Source: CAYSCW01 sp964429795
GTDB taxonomy: Bacteria > Acidobacteriota > Aminicenantia > Aminicenantales > Aminicenantaceae
Reading direction: 5' to 3'
DNA: 64,000 nt
Assembly (NCBI GenBank): GCA_964429795.1
Contig: CAYSCW010000004.1
Coordinates: forward strand, 88,496-152,495
Each line of letters opens with the position of its first letter. Within the stretch, counting starts at the first letter, position 1. Shown here piece after piece: positions 51,358-59,906 of the stretch. The notes under the pieces were generated by a model. The model did no database searches. It was not told the origin of the DNA and was given only the letters and a program-made list of their open reading frames with translations. The translations under genes and the position numbers were made by a program.

Positions 51358-53679
51358 CTATTGCGAGTCTTCCTTCAAGGGTTTGAGCAAAAGAATGCCC
51401 CTGGCCTCATCTTCGATCTCCTCTGAAGAGAAAAGCATAGGATGATAAAGCTCTCCCAGCCAGAGAGGAATCTGATCATCATAGGAATGACTCAAGACAT
51501 GACCACTCTGACCAGAAGTGATGACACAGACTGAGTTGCGGTGATCGCCGAGATCTATGATCTGACGGTAGGAGACACCGTGGGTGACTCCAGAATCTCT
51601 TATGGAGAAAGAAACCTTCACAGTAAAAGCATTACCATCCAGCGGATAAGGGCCGCGGTTAAAAAATCTCAAGAGAGAAGATTGGCCCAGCACATGGCGA
51701 AAAGTGATGGCATGCATCCTGGTCCAATCCCAGTTCTCCACAGCACCGTATTTCTTCTCTAACCAACGCCGAGCTTTCTCCAGGCTGACTTCAAAGATGC
51801 GCTCCCGGCTCTCGATAGAATCTGTCTCCTTATCATCAAACCAGGGAGAAAAAGGCTCAGAAAGGATACGAAGGAGTCCGGCCTTCTTGCGCCGGTAAAA
51901 AAAATCGAACCTCTCGAACTCTTTGCCCAGCTCATCCTGAAACACTTCTTCGTGAAGAGCATCCATAAAAGCCAGAAAAAGGGCTGCCCCTTTTTGAGAA
52001 TTCACCTGCAAATCCCATTCTCTGAGGATATCAAGCGATTCTCTGAGGCCGGTCTTTTCTCCTTTAATTCCCCGGAGAAGGGGCAGGATAAGCTCTGCCT
52101 TCTTGGAATATATATCATTCTGAATACGCTTCAATGTTTCCGCATCTTGCTTTTCCTTTTGCAGAAGCAGCTCTTCTATTCTTTCGGCTCTGAATGGAGC
52201 ATCCCAGTCAAGACTCACATAATAGGGATAATTCTCGGGAATGATCTTGTTGTTTGCGGTAACGATGTATCCCTTCTCTGGGTTAAAAAGGTTTGGCTTT
52301 TCCTCCTCGGCTATGTCCCCCTGCCATTGCCCATCCTCGACCCATCCTGGAAAAGGATAAAGAGCAGCTTCTTTCGGCCTGAGAGGTATTCTTCCGCTTA
52401 GGTAATAACCGATGTTGCCATACCTGTCAGCATAGACAAAATTGTGGGAAGGAGCATCAAACAGCTTGAGTGCCTCCTTGAACTCCTCCCAATTGCTGGC
52501 TTTGTTGAGCAGATAGAAGGCCTCAAAAGTCCTTCCTCCCTCATAGACAGTCCAGCAGAGCGATACGGGGACCTGAGCTTCCAAAATTATTGGAGAAATT
52601 ATAGGGCCTCGTTCTGTCCACAGGATCTCCATCTTCTCAGCCTCTTTCCTTCCTCTGATTCTGATCTTCTCTTGGGTTTTGCGGAGAGGCTTCCAACCTT
52701 TCCCACTCAAGTACATATCCTTGGAATCATTGAATCTTTCCAGATAAAGATCCTGACAATCAGCGGTGGAATAGGTCATTCCCCAGGCAATATGCTGGTT
52801 ATGACCAAGAATCACCAGGGGACTGCCAGGAATGGATACGCCCACAACATTCATGGTGGGACAATTCAGATGGATTTCATACCAGATTGGGGGAAGGCTG
52901 ATTTCAAGATGGGGATCGTTGGCCAAGAGAGGTTTTCCAGATACAGTCTTGCTTCCTCCAAGAACCCAGCTGTTGCTTCCTTGACTGTCATGTGTTTTCA
53001 ACAAAGGGGAAAGAGAGATAGCCGCCAACTCGTGGGAGGGAATAACAGCTCCTTCTTCTAAGATGGAAAGAGCTTCTTCCGGGCCAAGCTTTTTGACAAG
53101 TCTCGCTCTCATCACTTCGTTCTGATATTCGTAGGAAAGGGCAAGAGCCATAATCCCTCTCACCAACAGCGAATCAACGAGTTGCCAAGGTTCTGGGCGA
53201 TAGCGTAAAAGCAAAAACTCAGGAGGCCAGTTCCATCCCCGGGAATCCATCCAGGCATTCACGCCTTTAGCGTAGCAGATGAGAAGCTCCTTCATCTTTG
53301 AGGAAACCTTCTCAAGGTCTCTTAAGGCGACCTCCCTGAGGGAAAAATTTCTGAGAAGCCTGTCCTTCTCAAATGTTTTTTCCCCGAAGATCTCAGAAAG
53401 CCTGCCGTATCCCGCCCTCCTGTTCAGGTCCATCTGCCACATTCTCTCCTGGGCGTGGATGTAACCGCAGGCGAAATAGAGGTCTTTTTCGTTTCGGGCG
53501 AAAATATGAGGAACTCCCCAGCTATCCTTGATGATCCTCACCTCAGCGCTAAGGCCTTCGAGAGAGCGTTTTCCCTTTATTTCAGGGATAGATCGGTAGA
53601 AGTATGCAAAGAGGAAGACCAGGATGCCTAAGAGAATGAGAAAAAGAGAGAGTAAAAAATATCCGAAGATTTTTTTCAT
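51358..53679 (-). CDS. Penicillin acylase family N-terminal-nucleophile hydrolase
   Basis: Amidase precursor of 773 residues. An N-terminal signal anchor (about 5-27) is followed by the alpha chain and a spacer. Autocleavage before Ser235 (SQGSNSWVLGG) would free the catalytic serine of the beta chain. HLNCPTMNVVGVSIPGSP and GHNQHIAWGMTYSTADCQD are conserved beta-chain blocks. Natural substrates in the family include acyl-homoserine lactones and N-acyl amino acids; this one is unknown. It overlaps the upstream solute-binding protein gene as ATGA. Confidence 0.9.
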   Translation of the reverse strand: MKKIFGYFLLSLFLILLGILVFLFAYFYRSIPEIKGKRSLEGLSAEVRIIKDSWGVPHIFARNEKDLYFACGYIHAQERMWQMDLNRRAGYGRLSEIFGEKTFEKDRLLRNFSLREVALRDLEKVSSKMKELLICYAKGVNAWMDSRGWNWPPEFLLLRYRPEPWQLVDSLLVRGIMALALSYEYQNEVMRARLVKKLGPEEALSILEEGAVIPSHELAAISLSPLLKTHDSQGSNSWVLGGSKTVSGKPLLANDPHLEISLPPIWYEIHLNCPTMNVVGVSIPGSPLVILGHNQHIAWGMTYSTADCQDLYLERFNDSKDMYLSGKGWKPLRKTQEKIRIRGRKEAEKMEILWTERGPIISPIILEAQVPVSLCWTVYEGGRTFEAFYLLNKASNWEEFKEALKLFDAPSHNFVYADRYGNIGYYLSGRIPLRPKEAALYPFPGWVEDGQWQGDIAEEEKPNLFNPEKGYIVTANNKIIPENYPYYVSLDWDAPFRAERIEELLLQKEKQDAETLKRIQNDIYSKKAELILPLLRGIKGEKTGLRESLDILREWDLQVNSQKGAALFLAFMDALHEEVFQDELGKEFERFDFFYRRKKAGLLRILSEPFSPWFDDKETDSIESRERIFEVSLEKARRWLEKKYGAVENWDWTRMHAITFRHVLGQSSLLRFFNRGPYPLDGNAFTVKVSFSIRDSGVTHGVSYRQIIDLGDHRNSVCVITSGQSGHVLSHSYDDQIPLWLGELYHPMLFSSEEIEDEARGILLLKPLKEDSQ

Positions 53680-54677
53680 CGGACTTCAGAATTCTGAGGC
53701 GAATTCTCCTCGATGCCGATGATTTCGTCTGCTTGGTTAAGAACCTTTTCAGAAAATTCAATGTTTTGTTTCTTGGCTGCATTTAAATTTAAATACAACC
53801 TGATTTTATCCATATATTGGAAAGGGATATCCCCTGGGCTTTTTCCGTTTTTAACCTGGATAGCCATGAGACCAGATTTATAACCCATATCAAAAAAATC
53901 CCAGCCCAATGCCGCGCTGGCTCCCAGATGGGTAGAGAGAAGGAATCCCCCCAGAAGAGGAATGTTATTTTCCTCTGCCACCCTTCCTACGGCTTCGAAG
54001 GAAGCGTTGATGGTGTTATCAGAGATCTGATAAATGGCATCGATCTTCTCGTTAACCAAAGCCTGAGCAGCGAGAAGAACCTCGCTTTTGTTGGTGATGG
54101 GGATCTCTACTATTTCCAGGCCCAACTCACTGGCTGCTTCTCTCGCCAGCTCCAGATAGAATGCAGAATTGATCTCAGCAGGTGTCCATAACGTACCCAC
54201 TCTTTTAGCCTGAGGAAGAATTTCTCTGAGAAAAACAAGGCTCTCTTTTATGGGACCTTTCGAGGAAACGCCGGAAACATTCTCCTTATGATATTGAGCA
54301 GACTTTCCTGCTCCAGCCAGGTAAGGATTGGCCACAGAAGAGAATATGATGGGGATTTGGTGAGTGGCATGAAGGGCAGCCTGAAGAGAGGAAGTGGAAA
54401 GGGCCACTATCATGTCAACCTTCTTCTCTACGAATTCCCGGGCAATTCTATGGACTTCGGGAATATCTCCCATTCCGTTCCTGATAATCAGCCGAATGTT
54501 CACCCCGTCGATCAGCCCGTTGTCTTCCAATGCCCGTAGAAATCCCTTTCGGACTTCATTCAAGTGAGGGGCATCATCAACCTGAAAGATGCCCATGGTA
54601 TAAAGATCTTTCTCCGTCCTGTTGCAACAAGGAAAAAGGATGAGAAAAAACATAAAAATCATGCCTACTTTTCTCAT
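53676..54677 (-). CDS. ABC-type solute-binding protein (TrpX/COG2984-like)
   Basis: Periplasmic binding protein of 333 residues. A signal peptide ends in LILFPCC, probably a lipoprotein site although the lipobox is poor. The two-lobe type I fold is visible in MGIFQVDDAPHLNEVRKGFLRALEDNG, VDMIVALSTSSLQAALHAT and AVGRVAEENNIPLLGGF. No permease or ATPase gene is near, so it either serves a distant transporter or has another role. It is the first gene of a same-strand run down to the antiporters. Confidence 0.85.
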   Translation of the reverse strand: MRKVGMIFMFFLILFPCCNRTEKDLYTMGIFQVDDAPHLNEVRKGFLRALEDNGLIDGVNIRLIIRNGMGDIPEVHRIAREFVEKKVDMIVALSTSSLQAALHATHQIPIIFSSVANPYLAGAGKSAQYHKENVSGVSSKGPIKESLVFLREILPQAKRVGTLWTPAEINSAFYLELAREAASELGLEIVEIPITNKSEVLLAAQALVNEKIDAIYQISDNTINASFEAVGRVAEENNIPLLGGFLLSTHLGASAALGWDFFDMGYKSGLMAIQVKNGKSPGDIPFQYMDKIRLYLNLNAAKKQNIEFSEKVLNQADEIIGIEENSPQNSEVR

Positions 54678-54777
54678 TCCTGCCTTCCTCGATTTTCCTA
54701 AACATGATAAACAAAAAAAGTTTTGGTCGCAATCTTTTTTTGGAAAATTCAGGTCTTTCGTTTAAAATAAAGGCTCT

Positions 54778-55716
54778 ATGGCCAGCTATTATATCGGAAC
54801 AGCCGGTTGGAGCTACAAGGACTGGGAAGGCGTCATCTATCCTGCAAGCAAGGGACGGAATTTTCATCCCCTTGTCTTTCTGGCCGATTACATCAACATG
54901 GTAGAGATAAACAGCACGTTCTACAGACATCCACCTCTGTATATGGCCCTCTCCTGGATAAAAAAAGTGGCGGCTCATCCCGATTTTCTCTTTGCAGTCA
55001 AGCTCCATCAGATCTTCACCCACCAGAGAAAAGACTTCACTCAGAAGGATGTGGATGAGTTCAAGCTGGGGATCGAGCCACTGAGAGCCAAAAGCAGATT
55101 GGCTGCCATTCTCGTTCAATTTCCTTGGTCTTTCATCGCTACGGCTTCTCATTATGAATACCTGGTGAGCCTTTTCGAACTCTTCTCGGATTATCCTCTG
55201 GCTATAGAGGTAAGACATTCTTCCTGGAACGACCCGCACTTTTTCGCCTTGCTTTCTGAGAACAATGTGGGCTTCTGCAATATTGATCAACCGATATTCC
55301 GCAATTCCATCCGTCCCAGTGCCATAAGCACCAACCTTCGATTCTCCTATGTCCGTCTTCACGGCCGGAACTATAAAAACTGGTTCAGGGAAGATGCAGG
55401 CCGCGACGAGAGATACAACTATCTCTATACCAAAGAAGAGCTGGAAGAATGGGTGGAGAGAATAAAAGAACTGGGAAAAAAAAGCGACAAGGTTTACGTC
55501 ATCACCAACAACCACTACCGGGGCCAAGCTCTAGCCAATGCCCTCCAGATTAAGAACATGATCACAGGGGAGAAACTGGACATACCCCATGATCTCATCC
55601 AAAAATATCCTGTCCTCAAAGACATCATCGATAAGATTAAAAGCGGCCAGCTCGATCTCTTCGGCGAGGAGAAAAGCACATCCAAACCTGAGGGAAACGA
55701 TGTGAAGGGAGAATGA
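54778..55716 (+). CDS. DUF72 (YecE-like) TIM-barrel protein
   Basis: Protein of 312 residues. The N-terminus YYIGTAGWSYKDWEGVIYP and the following VEINSTFYRHP are the family signatures. SYVRLHGRN and VYVITNNHYRGQALANALQI mark the C-terminal part of the barrel. The fold is TIM-like; enzymatic activity is not established. It ends in a charged QLDLFGEEKS tail. A 316-residue minus-strand frame overlapping it is antisense noise. Confidence 0.9.
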   Translation: MASYYIGTAGWSYKDWEGVIYPASKGRNFHPLVFLADYINMVEINSTFYRHPPLYMALSWIKKVAAHPDFLFAVKLHQIFTHQRKDFTQKDVDEFKLGIEPLRAKSRLAAILVQFPWSFIATASHYEYLVSLFELFSDYPLAIEVRHSSWNDPHFFALLSENNVGFCNIDQPIFRNSIRPSAISTNLRFSYVRLHGRNYKNWFREDAGRDERYNYLYTKEELEEWVERIKELGKKSDKVYVITNNHYRGQALANALQIKNMITGEKLDIPHDLIQKYPVLKDIIDKIKSGQLDLFGEEKSTSKPEGNDVKGE

Positions 55717-55809
55717 TTTCCTGAAAGTAAAATCCGGAAAGCTCTACCCAGGAGGAAAAAAGGCCGCCGAAATACCCGAGAAAATCATCTTCTGATCCGG
55801 GCCAATTCC

Positions 55810-56226
55810 TCATTCACAATAAATACGGACTGTCTCCTTGCCTTCCACCTCTACTGTCAGATCGTCAAGCTGAGTGACCAGATCCTCCAAATCCTCTGAA
55901 GTCACAGTTTTAAAATCGAAATCGATCCCCTTCTCCTGCAAGGCCTCATTCACCTTTGTCTGGGCATGCTTGGGGATGAAAGAAGCCAGCTTAAGTCCTG
56001 CTCTTATCAACTTCAAGGGAACACGAACATTCACTCTTTCCTTTTCTTCAGATCCTGGTCCTGGCTCGACAAGAATACGCAGATATTTCAGTTTTCCTTT
56101 CTCAGAAGGGATTTCTCTCTCCTCAACCTCAGGAGAGGAAAGAGCAGAAAGAAGTCTCTCTGCCTCGTCCACGCTGATTTTTCCTTTTTGAAGCATCTCT
56201 AAAATTTTGCGTCGTTCTTCACTCAT
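55810..56226 (-). CDS. SHOCT-like domain protein
   Basis: Protein of 138 residues. The N-terminal 30 residues (RRKILEMLQKGKISVDEAERLLSAL) are the SHOCT-like/YvlB-type N-terminal helix pair. The remainder is a beta-rich region with ERVNVRVPLKLIRAGLKLASFIP and a C-terminal VEVEGKETVRIYCE strand. Relatives occur in envelope-stress systems such as LiaX/YvlB. It is the last of three genes, preceded by a membrane protein and a DUF2089 regulator. Confidence 0.75.
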   Translation of the reverse strand: MSEERRKILEMLQKGKISVDEAERLLSALSSPEVEEREIPSEKGKLKYLRILVEPGPGSEEKERVNVRVPLKLIRAGLKLASFIPKHAQTKVNEALQEKGIDFDFKTVTSEDLEDLVTQLDDLTVEVEGKETVRIYCE

Positions 56227-56238
56227 GGTTTTCCTCCA

Positions 56239-56514
56239 TTATTTTAATATAATCAGTATTTGATTCTTTTTGTCTTCGACCTGGATATGCAGGCCGGACA
56301 AAGAGAAGATTAATGAAAAGAGTATTGCATACACGGCAAGCGGTATCTTCCCATAACCTTGAGGCCAGAGGAGCAGGGCTGCGATCAGGACGAAGGGGAG
56401 CAATACGATCAGGAGGGCAAGGACCGCGATCCATAAAAGAATGATGGGGAAGCTAAGATTAACTTTTTTCCTGCCCCTCTCCACTATTTTCATCTTCATC
56501 AGCATGGGAATCAT
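56239..56514 (-). CDS. Small membrane protein of the DUF2089 cluster
   Basis: Protein of 91 residues that I do not recognise. Two hydrophobic stretches (about 20-45, FPIILLWIAVLALLIVLLPF and on, and about 55-75) form membrane helices. The end, LSGLHIQVEDKKNQILIILK, is a strand-like tail. It overlaps the DUF2089 gene as ATGA, and the SHOCT-like gene follows after 12 bases, so the three are coupled. Confidence 0.72.
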   Translation of the reverse strand: MIPMLMKMKIVERGRKKVNLSFPIILLWIAVLALLIVLLPFVLIAALLLWPQGYGKIPLAVYAILFSLIFSLSGLHIQVEDKKNQILIILK

Positions 56515-56879
56515 GATTGTCTCCTCAAGCTTTGCAAAGCTTCCTCAACTGAGATCTCACCTCTTTCCAGTCGGGCGATGATTTCGCTCTTCGAGGGGGG
56601 AGGATTGATCTCCACGAATTCAAGCTGCCGTGAAATCCTGTTCAACCGGTTCTTAACCGTGGGATAGCTGACGTTGAACAGCTCTTCCATTTCTTTGATC
56701 GAACCGTGGCTTCGGACAAAAGCGGTGATAAAAATCTGATCCTCCATGGTCAAGCGGGCAAGAGGAGGAAGTTCAAAGCTACCCTCCAGCACGATATCCC
56801 TCTCTTCGATCTTCACCCTCTCAATAGTCAGAGGATATCCACGGGTCAATCTGGTTAATTCATGCCAATCTTTTGCCAT
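56511..56879 (-). CDS. DUF2089-type helix-turn-helix regulator
   Basis: Protein of 122 residues. Residues 37-85 (PPLARLTMEDQIFITAFVRS, then GSIKEMEELFNVSYPTVKNRLNRI) form the DUF2089 DNA-binding region with a clear helix-turn-helix. The C-terminus EIIARLERGEISVEEALQSL is a SHOCT-like helix pair matching the one in the third gene of the cluster. DUF2089 proteins usually begin with a zinc ribbon, which is absent here. It probably controls its own operon; repeat copy F lies 16 bases upstream of its start. Confidence 0.8.
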   Translation of the reverse strand: MAKDWHELTRLTRGYPLTIERVKIEERDIVLEGSFELPPLARLTMEDQIFITAFVRSHGSIKEMEELFNVSYPTVKNRLNRISRQLEFVEINPPPSKSEIIARLERGEISVEEALQSLRRQS

Positions 56880-56895
56880 TTTTTTTCCTCGAAGT

Positions 56896-57061
56896 AAGCG
56901 TCCTTATTTCCGTGACAGTTTCAACAGCAGTCAGGTAAGCTGATTCGTTAGCCCGCAAATTTTCCCCAGCGAGAATGGAGAGGAACTATGCCCGCTCGCC
57001 TCCGGATGACTTCCTCCTCAGCTTACCTGGCTGCTGCTGCATCACGGTTTTGGAGATGCTT
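56896..57061 (+). repeat. Dispersed palindromic element, copy F (both arms intact)
   Basis: The most complete copy. The arm CAGCAGTCAGGTAAGCTGA (56925-56943) pairs with TCAGCTTACCTGGCTGCTG (57018-57036), 18 of 19 plus one G-T. The ends AAGCGTCC and GGAGATGCTT also pair in part. The core is a variant, AGCCCGCAAATTTTCCCC, followed by GAATGGAGAGGAACTATGCCCGCTCG. It lies in the divergent region between the DUF2089 and GH127 genes. Confidence 0.82.
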
Positions 57062-57306
57062 CCTTCATTGAATTAATTCTTCTTATTTTATATACCATAA
57101 AATATTCATTTTGTTAAGTTTATTATTAATTTATTTAATTTTTTTTAATAATTTAATTAATAAAATTAATGCATGGAATAAACAGCTCCTCCTTTTTCTG
57201 CATTTCTGGGAAGAATTCTTGACCTTTAGGGACACTCCTGCCACAGCATTTTCCTCATTTTTTTCAGGATGACCCGCTATTTTGTCCGTGATATATCTCT
57301 AGCAGG
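57062..57306. other. AT-rich intergenic stretch
   Basis: Between repeat F and the GH127 gene. Bases of about 57073-57172 are almost only A and T, with low-complexity TTTAATT/AATTAAT words. I see no gene; it may mark the edge of the more G+C-rich arabinan island. Confidence 0.5.
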
Positions 57307-57396
57307 ATGTCAACAGGTAAAAACCTGGAGCGTGGACTTGGGAAAAGAACAAATTGTGGTAATATATTGGCAGTAATCTCGGTGCAAGGAGGTATG

Positions 57397-59811
57397 ATGA
57401 GGATTCATTCGAGAATTTTTATAACAGCAGCCTTGATATTCACACTTTTGTGCTGTCAGACGTCACAGAAGCCAAGAGACTATCCCTTCCAGCCGGTTCC
57501 CTTCACTGCCGTTAAGATCACTGATGAATTCTGGGCCCCCAGGATAGAGACCAATCGCACTGTTACCATTCCTCATGCCTTCCAGAAATGCGAAGAGACC
57601 GGCCGCGTGGACAACTTTGCCATTGCCGGAGGCAGGAAGCAGGGCGGACAGCGTGGAAGTTATCCCTTCGACGATACGGATATTTATAAGACTTTGGAAG
57701 GGGCCTCCTATGCTCTGATGGTCAAGCCTGACCCGGAATTGGACAAATACTTGGACGGTTTGATTGATCTCCTCGCCGCAGCCCAGGAAGAAGATGGCTA
57801 TCTCTACACCGCAAGGACCAACAGGGCAGACCATCTGAAAAACTGGTTCGGCGATGAGCGCTGGGCCAATCTCAGCAGCAGCCATGAACTTTATAATGCC
57901 GGGCACCTGTATGAGGCAGCCGCAGCCCACTATCAGGCTACAGGAAAGCGAAACCTCCTGGACATCGCGCTGAAAAATGCCGACTTGGTGGGAAAGGTTT
58001 TTGGCCCGGGTAAACGTCAGGAGTCACCAGGCCATCAGGTCATCGAGATGGGATTGGTCAAGCTGTACCGTGCTACAGGAGAGAGGAAATATCTCGATCT
58101 GGCTCAATTCTTCCTGGATGTGAGAGGCAAGCCATTGGACGGACGTAAGCTAGGCGGAAAATACAACCAGGACCATACTCCGGTGATCGAGCAGGACGAG
58201 GCTGTCGGGCATGCGGTCCGGGCTTCCTACATGTACTCCGGTATGGCAGATATTGCAGCTCTCACAGGAGACGAAGATTATCTCGAGGCTATTAACCGCA
58301 TCTGGGATAATGTGGTGAGCAAGAAACTCTATCTGACTGGAGGAATCGGCGCAAAGTCTTCGGGTGAGGCTTTCGGAGAAAATTACGAGCTTCCCAACAT
58401 GAGTGCTTACAACGAGACCTGCGCAGCCATAGGCAATGTGTTCTGGAACCTTCGCCTCTTTCTGCTCCATGGGGAGGCCAAATACATCGATGTGATGGAG
58501 CGGACTCTCTATAACGGACTTCTCTCCGGTGTGTCCCTGGGCGGAACAAAGTTCTTTTATCCCAATCCCTTGGAGTCCGTGGGCCAGCATGAGAGAAGCC
58601 CCTGGTTCGGGTGCGCCTGTTGTCCGGGAAATATGACTCGCTTCATCGCTTCGGTCCCCGGCTATGTCTATGCTCACAGCGGCAGAAACCTTTATGTCAA
58701 CCTGTATGTGGCCAACGAGGCCACAGTGGAAATGGAGAAGAGCACGGTAAATATCGCACAGGAGACACGGTATCCCTGGGATGGAGCTGTCAAGATCAGA
58801 GTGGCTCCTCAGAATAAAAAAGAGAAGTTTACAGTATGTCTTCGCATCCCGGGATGGGCTCAAGATAAACCCGTGCCCAGCGATCTTTATCGCTATCAAA
58901 ATTCCAAAGAACAGGAAATCAGACTGAAGGTTAACGGAGAATCCGTGCCTCTGAATATGGACAAAGGCTATGCCCGCATCCAGCGCACATGGGAGCAGGG
59001 CGATACCATCGAGCTCAATCTTCCTATGCCCGTCCGCCGGGTGGTAGCCCATGAGAGTGTCGAGGCGGACCGGGGAAAGGTTGCTCTGGAGCGTGGGCCT
59101 ATAGTGTATTGTGTGGAATGGCCGGATAATCCCGGAGGTCATGTCCGCAATCTTCTCTTACCCGATGAAGCTCCTTTGGGTATCAAATTTCGCCCGGACC
59201 TGCTCAGAGGTGTACAGGTTATCACAGGAAAAGCGATGGCCTTCAAGGTGGGTGAGGATAAGGAAACCTTGGAGAAGGCTGAACAGGACTTCCTGGCCAT
59301 TCCTTATTACGCATGGGCCCACCGGGGTAAAGGCGAGATGGCTGTCTGGCTGGCCCGGGAAGAATCCGCTGTTAATCCTCTGGGACGTCCGACCCTGGCA
59401 TCGACCATTCGGGTGAGCGACTCATACGGCAAAAATCCGGAGGCGGTCAACGACCAGCTGGAGCCGAAGAGCTCCGTCGACCATGATGTGCCTTTTTTTC
59501 ACTGGTGGCCCCATAAAGGTACGAGCGAGTGGATTCAGTACGATTTTCCGGAAATGGCGGAAGTCTCCATGGTCGAAGTCTATTGGTTCGATGACACGGG
59601 AACAGGGGAATGCAGACTGCCCCAGTCCTGGCGCATTCTCTACTGGGATGGAAAAGAATGGAAGCCGGTCTACACCGAGGATGAATACGCGGTCAAAAAA
59701 GATGAATACAACAAGGTGACCTTTGAGACCATCAGGACTACGGGCTTGCGCTTGGAGATCCAGTCCCCACCCAATTTTTCTGGTGGCATCCACGAGTGGC
59801 GTGTAAAATAA
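57397..59811 (+). CDS. GH127 beta-L-arabinofuranosidase with C-terminal discoidin-like domain
   Basis: Probable lipoprotein of 804 residues. The second of two adjacent ATGs is taken as start because AGGAGG lies four bases before it. The signal ends at LLCC. The GH127 (DUF1680) alpha-barrel covers about 40-600 with all zinc-thiolate residues: Glu340 and Cys342 (NETC), Cys408 and Cys409 (CACCPGN), the last being the nucleophile equivalent. A C-terminal F5/8-type region (from about 695, IQYDFPEMAEVSMVEVYWFD) probably binds sugar. It releases L-arabinofuranose from beta-linked oligosaccharides. It is convergent with the GH51 gene. Confidence 0.92.
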   Translation: MRIHSRIFITAALIFTLLCCQTSQKPRDYPFQPVPFTAVKITDEFWAPRIETNRTVTIPHAFQKCEETGRVDNFAIAGGRKQGGQRGSYPFDDTDIYKTLEGASYALMVKPDPELDKYLDGLIDLLAAAQEEDGYLYTARTNRADHLKNWFGDERWANLSSSHELYNAGHLYEAAAAHYQATGKRNLLDIALKNADLVGKVFGPGKRQESPGHQVIEMGLVKLYRATGERKYLDLAQFFLDVRGKPLDGRKLGGKYNQDHTPVIEQDEAVGHAVRASYMYSGMADIAALTGDEDYLEAINRIWDNVVSKKLYLTGGIGAKSSGEAFGENYELPNMSAYNETCAAIGNVFWNLRLFLLHGEAKYIDVMERTLYNGLLSGVSLGGTKFFYPNPLESVGQHERSPWFGCACCPGNMTRFIASVPGYVYAHSGRNLYVNLYVANEATVEMEKSTVNIAQETRYPWDGAVKIRVAPQNKKEKFTVCLRIPGWAQDKPVPSDLYRYQNSKEQEIRLKVNGESVPLNMDKGYARIQRTWEQGDTIELNLPMPVRRVVAHESVEADRGKVALERGPIVYCVEWPDNPGGHVRNLLLPDEAPLGIKFRPDLLRGVQVITGKAMAFKVGEDKETLEKAEQDFLAIPYYAWAHRGKGEMAVWLAREESAVNPLGRPTLASTIRVSDSYGKNPEAVNDQLEPKSSVDHDVPFFHWWPHKGTSEWIQYDFPEMAEVSMVEVYWFDDTGTGECRLPQSWRILYWDGKEWKPVYTEDEYAVKKDEYNKVTFETIRTTGLRLEIQSPPNFSGGIHEWRVK

Positions 59812-59906
59812 CACTGAATTTTGCCCCTGGCCATCATGTGTATTTCCCGGAACAGAAAAATATCTTCTAAAAATCAATTGAAAATCAAATGAGCTTGCGC
59901 GGTGGC

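Noticed and set aside
54577..55527. 316-codon minus-strand open frame over the DUF72 gene
   Set aside because: Antisense to a conserved-family gene and overlapping the start of the binding-protein gene; no recognisable domain.
58150..59142. 330-codon minus-strand open frame inside the GH127 gene
   Set aside because: Mirror of a strongly supported enzyme; no ribosome site or family signature.
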